The notes under the pieces are model-generated. The model did not search any database. It worked only from the letters and a program-made list of their open reading frames with translations, and was not told the DNA's origin. Of a DNA stretch of 10,593 bases, positions 1 through 9,200 are shown piece by piece (positions within the stretch are counted from its first letter, which is position 1; every line of letters starts with the position of its first letter). Source of the stretch: Candidatus Omnitrophota bacterium. Its GTDB lineage: Bacteria; Hinthialibacterota; Hinthialibacteria; JAKQFZ01. A program made the translations under genes and the position numbers. The stretch is taken from NCBI GenBank assembly GCA_029558215.1, contig JAKQFZ010000691.1, forward strand, positions 1 through 10,593. The letters run 5' to 3'.

Positions 1-237
1 GCGCGCAACGTTTATGTTGTCTTCTACGACGGCAATCCTGCCCAGGGCGGTGTCAAGTTTGCGGATGGCACGTTTCCTGTGATCCCAACCGGAGGACAGT
101 CTCTTGCACAGATGAATCTGGGTGGATTTCCCAAGGGAACGCACCATATCTACGTTGTCATTGATCCGGAGAATACGATTCCGGAGCGTGATGAGAACAA
201 CAATGTTGCCTTCAATACCTTTGTGGTTTCAGCATTA
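1..237 (+). other. CARDB domain 1 (C-terminal part)
   Basis: Residues 1-79. The window opens inside a CARDB (cell adhesion related domain in bacteria) beta-sandwich. Visible family hallmarks are VVFYDGNPAQGG (the strand and loop that precede the IG strand in the family), KGTHHIYVVIDP and the terminal ERDENNNVAF, matching the family pattern G-x-H-x-I-x-V-x-x-D-P ... E-x-x-E-x-N-N-x-A. The first strands lie upstream, so more of the protein, possibly further CARDB units, precedes base 1. CARDB domains are linker or adhesion beta-sandwiches without enzymatic activity. Confidence 0.85.
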
Positions 238-3200
238 CGCGATTTGAGTATCGCTTCTTCGGACATTACTTTCTCCCCCTTGGCACCACGTGTCGGGGAC
301 ACGGTGACCATCAACGCCACGATTCACAATGCGGGCAGCGATCCGTCGGACAATGTCATCATTCAGTTCTTTGTGGGTTCTCCCGAAGCCGGGGGAGTGC
401 AGATCGGCAGTTCTGTAAAGATCGATAGAATTGTTGCAAACGGTTCGGGTTCGGCTCAGGCCGTGTGGAGCAATGTGCCTTCTTCGGGTGTTTTCAGTAT
501 CTACGTCAAAGTGGACGCGACTGAAAGCATTGATGAATCCAACGAAGACAACAACATGGCATTCAGGTCACTTGCCATTGCAGAGCAGGTGGACATCCAG
601 CTGTCTGCCGACGGCATCACGTTTTCAAACAACAGTCCCGTTGAGGGCGATGTGGTGAACATTCGAGCGGTTGTCTCCAATGCCGGACTGAATCCTGCGA
701 GCAATGTTCGTGTTCGGTTCCACGATGGAGAGCCGGGTCTTGTGGAGCAGTTGTGGCCGATCCAGACAATGGGCTTTGTGGCCGGTTCTGCTGCGCTTGT
801 GGATGTGGATCAGGACTCCAAGGTGGAAGTGATCATTGGGAGTGGCGATGGAAACCTGTACCTGCTGCGTGGTGATGGTTCCAACTATCCTGGTTGGCCT
901 GTGACGCTGGGTGGAATTGTGTGGTCATCTCCTGCCGTGGGAGACATCAACGGCGACGCAAAGTTGGACATTGTCGTCGGTTGTGTGGACAAGAAGATAT
1001 ATGCCTACAATCTTGATGGCAGTTTGTTAAGTGGTTGGCCGAAAGAGACCAACGGCGCGATTCTCTCTTCTCCAACTCTTGCCGATGTTGATGGTGACGG
1101 TCAGCTGGACGTGATCATCGGAACACGGGGCAACGCCCTTCATGTGCTGAAGGGTGATGGCAATCCAGTGGCAGGATTTCCCGCCAGCGTTCCCAGCTGG
1201 ATCGACAGTTCACCTACGGTGGGTGATTTGGATGGCGATGGACAAGTTGAGATCGCTGTTGGCTGCTATGACAAGAGCCTTTACGTATGGAACTACAATG
1301 GAACTCTGCGCTCTGGATTTCCTCTCCAGACGGGCAACTACATCTATTCTTCCCCTGCGTTGGCGGATATTGACAGCGACGGAAAACTGGAGATTCTCTT
1401 CGGCTCGGATGATAAGCTATTCTATGCCGTCAAGGATGACGGGACAATCGTTCCCGGTTTCCCGCGTGGTGGTGGCGGGCTGTTTTCATCATCTCCTGCA
1501 GTGGTTGATCTCAATGGGGATGGAGATCTCGAGATCATTGTCGGTTCCGATGATTTCAACCTCTATGCTTTTCATCATGACGGAGAAGCGGTCAATGGAT
1601 TTCCTGTGAAACTTGATGGTCAGATGGAGGAGTCGTCGCCGACAGTCGGTGATGTGAATGGTGACGGCATTCTGGACATCGTCATTGGAACGAAACAGGG
1701 AAAGATCCATGCCGTGTCAGCGCAAGGCGTGAAACTGGGCAGTCCATTTCCGTTGGACGCGGGCGACAGAGTCCGATCCACTCCTGCGTTGGGGGACATT
1801 GACGGTGATGGGGAACTTGAACTGATTGTTGGTTCCGATAACGGGAAAATTCATGCATTTGGTCTTGGGGCGAACACCTTTTATGCGGGGCGCTTGCCAT
1901 GGTCTATGTTCGGGCATAACAGTCGTAGAACGGCTCTGTGGACTGATCCGCAAGATCTGAAAGGAAGCAGTGGCCGACAGCTTGGCACCGATCAGATTAT
2001 TCCTTCGCTCGCTCCTGGGGCAAGTGCTCAAGTCACCGTGGCTTGGGATACATCTGGCGGAGTTGGACTTCACCGCATCAACTGTCTGGCTGATCCCGAT
2101 GACGAGATCATTGAGATCAATGAAATGAACAACCGGGCGGTCAAGAACATCTTTGTTCTGATCCCCAATGTTCCTGATCTTGTTATCGCCGCTGCGGATA
2201 TCCATTTTGATCCGGAGCATCCACTTCCCGGAAACACAGTGAAGATCACAGCATCGGTTCGCAATGTGGGAACGATTCCCGCAAACGGCGCGGTGGTTCA
2301 GATATTTGACGGCAATCCGCTCAATCCTCTGAGTCGACAGTTGGGAAGCAACTTGATTACGAATGTTGCCGCTGGAAGTGTGGTGGAAATGGTTTATGAC
2401 TGGGTGACCTTCGCGACGGATGAAGGCAGCCATAGCATTTTTGTTCGACTTGATCCCGATGACGACATTGATGAGTACAGCGAGGTGAACAACATTGCCT
2501 CCACATTCCTCTATATCGGAAACAGGCGTCCAACTCTTGCCTGGTCAGGAGACTATCAGGGCTACTGGTATCTCCCCTACGCCTCATATCCATACCATCA
2601 CAATGGTGTCGAGCCGATGATCGGCTATCAAGATACGCTTTTTGAGTACCGTGTCACCTATGCGGATCCGGACAACAATCCGCCCGCAGACGGTTTCCCC
2701 AAAGTCTACATTGACATCAATGGCGATGGGGATGAGAACGACGAGGGTGTGGACTTCCGCGAGGGCGGATATCAGATGACCAAGGTTAACCCTGCTGCCA
2801 CCAATTTCCAGAGTGGCGTTGTCTACAGTTACAAGACCAAACTCCCGATGGGCAATCGTGCTCGCTATCGTTTTGCCGCAACAGATATCAACGGTGGTGA
2901 AGCCAGATATGAGCCACGAACGCTTTGGCAGAATGAAGGTCCGGACGTGGTTAAGAGCACAATTCGGGTCAATGTCATGCCTGAGTACACGACGTGGGCT
3001 GGTCGCGGAAATGTGCAGGTCTGGGGAAATGTTCACTGGGCTGTCGGATCTGAGGGTGGTTCTTACATCTGGGATTTTGGAGATGGGTCTCAGCCCGCAT
3101 TCGGTGCGGTCGTAGACCCGCTCTACATTGCAGTGGAGCATGACTACAAATCCATTGGAACCTATTACGCGACCCTGACAGTGGTTGACCGCAAGGGCAG

Positions 3201-6200
3201 TTCAGATTCAGACACTGTGAAGATTAACGTGGTTGCGGATGGAACTGAGTCCCGTCGCAAGGGGATGATTCAGGATGCGCTGCGCTTCCTCTATCTGGAG
3301 CAGGAGAAAAGCTCTGGAATGTGGAGAGCGGCGGGTCATGATGACTCGGCGACCGCTCTGGTTCTGCTTGCTTTTATTGACAATGACTTTCTGCCGATGG
3401 ACGACTACGATCAAAGCATCTATGCCGAGTATCTCGCGGCGGGATTTCGAGCCCTTTGCGGTATGGGGGTCTACAGTGACCTGAGCGGCTATCCACTGTT
3501 TGACGGAGACAGAGATGGAGTCGGGTACCGGTACACGAGCGTTGACCCTTACAAGACGGGTATCGCGTTGATGGCGTTGACCTCGGATCGTGAAACGACG
3601 ATCTACAATGGCTACATTCAGGATTTGGCCGACTGGATTGTTGCTGCTCAGACCTCCATTGGTGGTTGGCAGTATGGATTCCGTGCTGGGACGGACAATT
3701 CCGGTTCCCAGTGGGCTGCGTTGGGCTTGTGGGGCGCGATGCAATGTCCGTTCAATGCCGTTGTTCCAGAATGGGCGTGGGACAGCCACCATCCAGACGA
3801 TCCCTATGGAGTTGGTTTCCTGGACTGGTTGGAGTACAGCCAGAACGTCACTACGAATCCTTCGACGAACGGCCAGTTTGGCTATTCAGGCCGAGGGGGT
3901 GGTTCGCCTTCAATGACGGCTGCCGGTTTCATCGAGTATTTCCTTTGTGGGATTCCCTTTGAGGGGATTCCCGATGAGTACTTTTTTGATGTTCAGTCCA
4001 TGCCTTCCGGTCAGTATTACATTTACCTCAAGATCGATGATGGTGTGAATCCTCCTCAATATGTCTATTCTCCAGGGCCGTTTACGGTACTGGAGAATAA
4101 GCCGAAGATCACAATCGTGGATCCTGCGACAGGCAACTGGCCTGCGGACAAGTCCTATTATATTACCTGGACTGACAGTGACCGAGACAGCAACGCTTCC
4201 ATCAGTCTGTATGCCGATGACGACAACGCGGGCTTTGATGGTGACGAGATACTCATTGCCAGCGGAATCTCAGAAGATGATCTTCTTGATTACACGCTTT
4301 GGGATTCGTCGAGTGTTCCTGGCGGCAGTTACTACATATTGGGACGAATTACGGATGATGGCGGTGCGACGTACTACGACAACTACAGCACAGGGCGTGT
4401 TGTCGTGTCACACAATTCACCTCCGACCATTGTTGTTCTTGAGCCCGGCTCTGATGGAGTTGATCTCAAGGAAGACGCTTCACTCTATACAATCCGCTGG
4501 GTCGGATATGATCCCGACAGCACGAATGTGAAGGTCAGTCTCTACTGGGACAATAACAATTCCGGAGTCAATGGAACGCTCATCGCTGATGGTCTGACCC
4601 TGCAAGATGGTATAGTTTCATCCTACAATTGGGACATCAGTCAGTTGTCAGCGGGGACCTACTATTTTTACGCGGTTGCTGAGGATGGGGACAATGTCTA
4701 TGTGGCCGACTACGCGGTTGGGACAATGCGTCTGAACCGTCCTCCTTCGTTCCGTATCACCGAGCCGGATGGTGTTGGAGACACAGCTGAGAACACATAC
4801 ACTATCCGTTGGGAAGGTAGCGACCCGGATCCCACCCAGGTGACACTTTTCTATGATACCAACGACTCAGGTCTGGATGGCACTGAGATTGCCAAGGCGA
4901 ATCTGGGTTCACGCAGTTATGCGTGGAATACACGAGATATGCTTCCTGGAGACTATTGGATTTATGGTCTTGCAGAGGACGGAGTGAATTCCGCAGTCAT
5001 CTCCTATAGTTCTGGGCCTCTGACCATCACCGCTCATCCTCCGTACATTTCCATGAAATCTCTGGCAAGTGCCGATGAGACGGTGGATTTCGGATTTGTG
5101 ATCGAGTGGGAAGACATGGATGTTGACTCCTCTGCATGGATCGATTTGGTGGCGGACAACGATACAAACACTGCAAACGGATGGCCAATCAGCATTGTTT
5201 CGGGGCTTTCTGAGGATTCGCTTCAGGATTACTATGCGTGGAACACATCCGATGTAACTCCGGGACAGTACTATCTGGTCGCCCGCATTACACAGGATGG
5301 CACGACTTACTACGAGAGCCGAAGCAGCCGACGTCTAACTATTGTTCGCGATGGCAGACCTTCTCTGACGATGGTTGCACCGAAGACTGGCCAGCAGAGG
5401 CTTTGGGGTGAATCTCCGAGCGTGAACTTGCAGTGGTATGCATGGGATACTATCGCCTCTGCGACAGTCTCAATGTATTACTCAACAGATCAATCATACG
5501 GAAGCGATGTCCTGATTCAGGACGCTTCAAATCTTCTTATACAGCATGGACAGTTGGCGACATATGCCTGGGATATGACTTCTGTTCCATCGGGGACATA
5601 CTATGTCTACGGTTCACTGCAGTCTGCGACACAGCAGGTGCGGGATTTTGCTTTGGGAAGTCTTGAAGTTCTGAAACGACCCTCGATTCAGTTGCTGCAG
5701 CCCGCCACAGTCAAACAGGCGACGGTGGAAGCGCAGTTCCAGTACATTACCTGGGACGATACCGAGGACTCCCGAAGGCCGAAAATATCTCTCTACTGCG
5801 ACACGGACAATGTGGGACAGAACGGAACGCTCATCACGGACACGCTTACGGGACAGAGCTCTGATTCCTATACGTGGGATGTGACACGTGTCCCCGCGGG
5901 CGAGTACTACATCTACGCAATTATTGACGATGGTGTGAACATTCCCGTCGTCAGTTACAGCGCTGGGACAGTTGTGGTCACCTCTCACATTCCTCGGTTT
6001 GAGTTTCTCGAACCGGCTCCTTCCAATGTAGTGGTTGACAAAGGCGGCTTGGTCCAATGGAACGCATTCGACATTGACTCTCCGGAGGCGACGATTGATC
6101 TGTACTACAACACGTCGAGAACTGTCTCCGGAAGCATTCCCTTCGTTACTGGAACGCTGCGTGTGAACCAGGCACCGTACCATTTCCTCTGCGATACAAG

Positions 6201-9200
6201 TCTTCTGCCTGAAGACCTCTACTACATCCTCGCTCGACTGTCGGACGACGGCAGAACGACCTATCGCGATTACTGGTCTTCCTACCGTTTTGACGTTCAG
6301 CACCGAGGGGAGCCCGCTGCAGTCGCGATCACCCCTCTCGCATCAGATGTCGTTACCAGCACGAGTCTTGAGATCCAATGGAACGCGATTGACCTTGATG
6401 ACAATGCCGTGGTGAGTCTCTACCGTACAAGTGAAAGCGGCACCAGCCCGAGTCTCATCGTAGGTGGTCTGTCTGAGAATGACGGGGTTGCTGGCTCGTA
6501 CGTCTGGAGTGTGACTGATGTGAGTTCGGGAAGGTATCGGATTCGAGTTTCTGTGGATGATGGCAAGAATGCTGTCTTCTCCGATCTCAGCAACGGCAGG
6601 GTTTATGTCAACAGGCCACCGACGTTCAACTTCACCAAACCGGTTGTTGAGGATGACCCTGCTGATGCGACCTATCGCCTGACTTGGACAGATGGCGATG
6701 GAGATACCAATATCTCCGATGGCGCGAAGATTGCGCTTTACTACGATACCGATACCGTGGGGTATGACGGGACTCTTATCGTCTCGAACATCGCCGTTGA
6801 CGACAATGCCAACGCCTATACCTGGGATACATCTGAAGTACCAGCGGGGCGGTACTATGTCTACGCTGTTGTTGATGACAGTGTCAATCCGGCCATCTCC
6901 GTCTACAGCACAGGAAGCGTCAAGGTTGCGGACAACCACGCGCCGACCATGACGGTCGCCCTGCCTAAGACTCAGGGCGAGAAGGTAGATGACATTTATG
7001 TCCTTTTGTGGACGGACAAAGACTGGGATTCGGACGCTCAGATTGATTTCTATCTTGACACAGACAAGACGGGATACCATGGAAACGAAATCCCGATTGT
7101 CTCCGGTCTGTCTGAAGACGATGAAGACGACTATTACATCTATAAGGACATCGCCAATGTCACGGCTGGGCTCTATTACGTCCTCGGCCGCATCACCGAT
7201 GGTAGTCCCGTGTTCAACTCGTACAGCGTGAATGCGATGGCTCTCTCGCACGACATCAGCAGTGCCACAAACAACAAGAAACCGTTCCTGCAGTTTGTCT
7301 CTCCGCGGGTTGAAGGGGAGAATATTCTTGGTGGCAGCAGGGAATTCACTATTCGTTGGGTGGCTTTTGATGCCGAGAATGCCGCGACGACCACTGTGAA
7401 TATCTACTATGATAGTGATGGCAGTGGAGCGAACGGAACCCTGATCGCGTCAGCTCTGCCGATCACCAACAACGGGGGACTTCACACGTTTGAGTGGAAC
7501 CTGTCCCAAGTGCCGCCGCAGACGATGTATCTTTACGCCGAGATATTTGACAGTGTCAACGATCCTGTCGTGGTCTATTCCCTGGGAACGATCACCTACA
7601 ACCTTCCGCCCACAATCTCTGTTGTCAAACCTGATGGCGTAAGTGATGAGGTGGTGGAGCAGTTGCGTATCCTTTGGGATGACGAAGACCTTGGGGATAA
7701 TGCTCAGATTTCGATCTACTGGGATGATGACAACCAGGGATTTGATGGACAACTTATCGCCTCAAACATCAATGAGAACGATGGCAACGGCCCCAAGATG
7801 GCATTTGACTGGATCCAGTATCGGTACCAGGACTACATGAGGCCAGAAATTGCGCAGAACCAGGGCGAGTACCTTCCCAACTTCTACTTCACGTATGGAT
7901 TTGCGAAGGGGATGCGCCTCTATGAGCGCAATGAAATAGATCAGCGCGACTGGGATGCTGATTTGGTGAAGTTCCTCTGGGATACCCCGTATCGCTACGA
8001 CGATGGCAGTTGGACTTCAAACGCCTATGGTGGAAGTAGTTCCGACCGTGAGATATTTACCTCCTGGGGCATTCTTTCCATGACCAAAGCCGTCTTGGGC
8101 ACCAAGCCTATCGCCAATGCTGGCGAGGACAAGATTGTGGGTCCCGAGGATACCGTTGCGTTTGACGGATCGGCTTCCTTCCACCCCAACAAGCGTCGGA
8201 AGATTATCAAGTGGGAATGGGATTTCAACAACGACGGGATTTTTGACGCGGAAGGTGTGACGATCAGTCGGAGTGTTGCGCAGCTGTTCAACAAGAAGAT
8301 AGGCACCTATGTGGTGACTCTCAAAGTAAGTGATGATGATCCGTGCAGCCCGGTCTCCAATACCGATCAATTGCTTGTTCGGGTGACAAATGGCAACAGA
8401 CCTCCGATCGCCGCAATTACCGCGCCGAATCAGGGCTTTATCGGATTTGAAGTCACCTTCGATGGCAGCAGCTCGAGCGATCCGGATCTTGGGCAGGGCA
8501 TCTCGAAATATGAATGGGATCTGGATGGCGATGGATACTTTGACGATGGCACGGGTCCGGTGGCCACGAGGGTGTTCAGTCGCAAACAGATTGCGACAGT
8601 CGGGCTTCGTGTTACGGATACGGACATTCAGGATCCCTTGAGTAACGAGACTCGAATCACGATTGATATTGTGGATGCGGAGTTGGATCTTCTGGCGCAG
8701 GGTGACGCTCCTGATCCGTTCTCGCCTGGCGCTTCGCCGGGTGTTCGAGACACGAATGTGATCTCGTTCGACGTTTCGAAGACGTCTAACATTCGCGCCG
8801 ACATCTTTGATCCGGCTGGAACGCTTGTCCGAAGACTGGGGCCGACGATCAGTCAGTCTGGTGGCAATACCTTCAGTTGGGATGGCAAAGCCACCGACAA
8901 CACTTTGGTGCCAAACAATCTCTATACCTATAAACTTGGCACCGATGCGGCGGTTCTCTACCCGGAACTCGGGTACAGAAGGGAAGCGGGAATTCGTGTT
9001 GACGGTTCACCAGCAGACAACTTTGTCTCTGATCCGACCGTCGCCAGGCTGAAGGATCTGTCTTTGCGGATGCACTATTCTGCTGGAGACGGAACCAACA
9101 ATGTGCTCAGTTCAGCGATCTCAACCGATGGGCTGAGTTGGACGCCAGAGGGTTCGGTCATTGCTCCCGGCGGCACTGCGGACACGGTTGCGACGGGCAG

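Noticed and set aside
1154..1609. Plus-strand ORF in another frame over the propeller (151 codons), and a similar one at 4061-4531
   Set aside because: These are shadows of the repetitive + frame. Their translations are Met/Arg/Ser/Thr-rich low-quality sequence with no motifs, and they lie wholly inside well-supported domains.
784..1920. CRISPR-like or satellite array because of the regular 141-base period
   Set aside because: The period is a coding repeat of 47 residues with conserved protein motif and diverged DNA. There are no short identical repeats with unique spacers.
3328..3366. DDSAT stretch as a squalene-hopene cyclase catalytic DxDDTA motif
   Set aside because: Only part of the motif is present (GHDDSAT, His in place of the residue before DD and no first Asp). 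It sits in the first toroid repeat, and the context is a PKD/CARDB surface protein, so cyclase activity is not supported.
5353..5673. Possible frameshift or decay in Ig units 5, 7 and 8, which match the unit pattern poorly
   Set aside because: The frame stays open and the W, YYxY-like and unit-length landmarks are kept in units 5 and 7 and mostly in 8 (YRIR). Divergence rather than breakage explains the weaker match.
3949..7794. Insertion sequence or intein as the cause of the toroid interruption
   Set aside because: No transposase, terminal inverted repeats, matching flanking duplication or intein splicing motifs (Cys/Ser start, His-Asn end) are seen. The interrupting sequence is entirely Ig-like repeats in frame.
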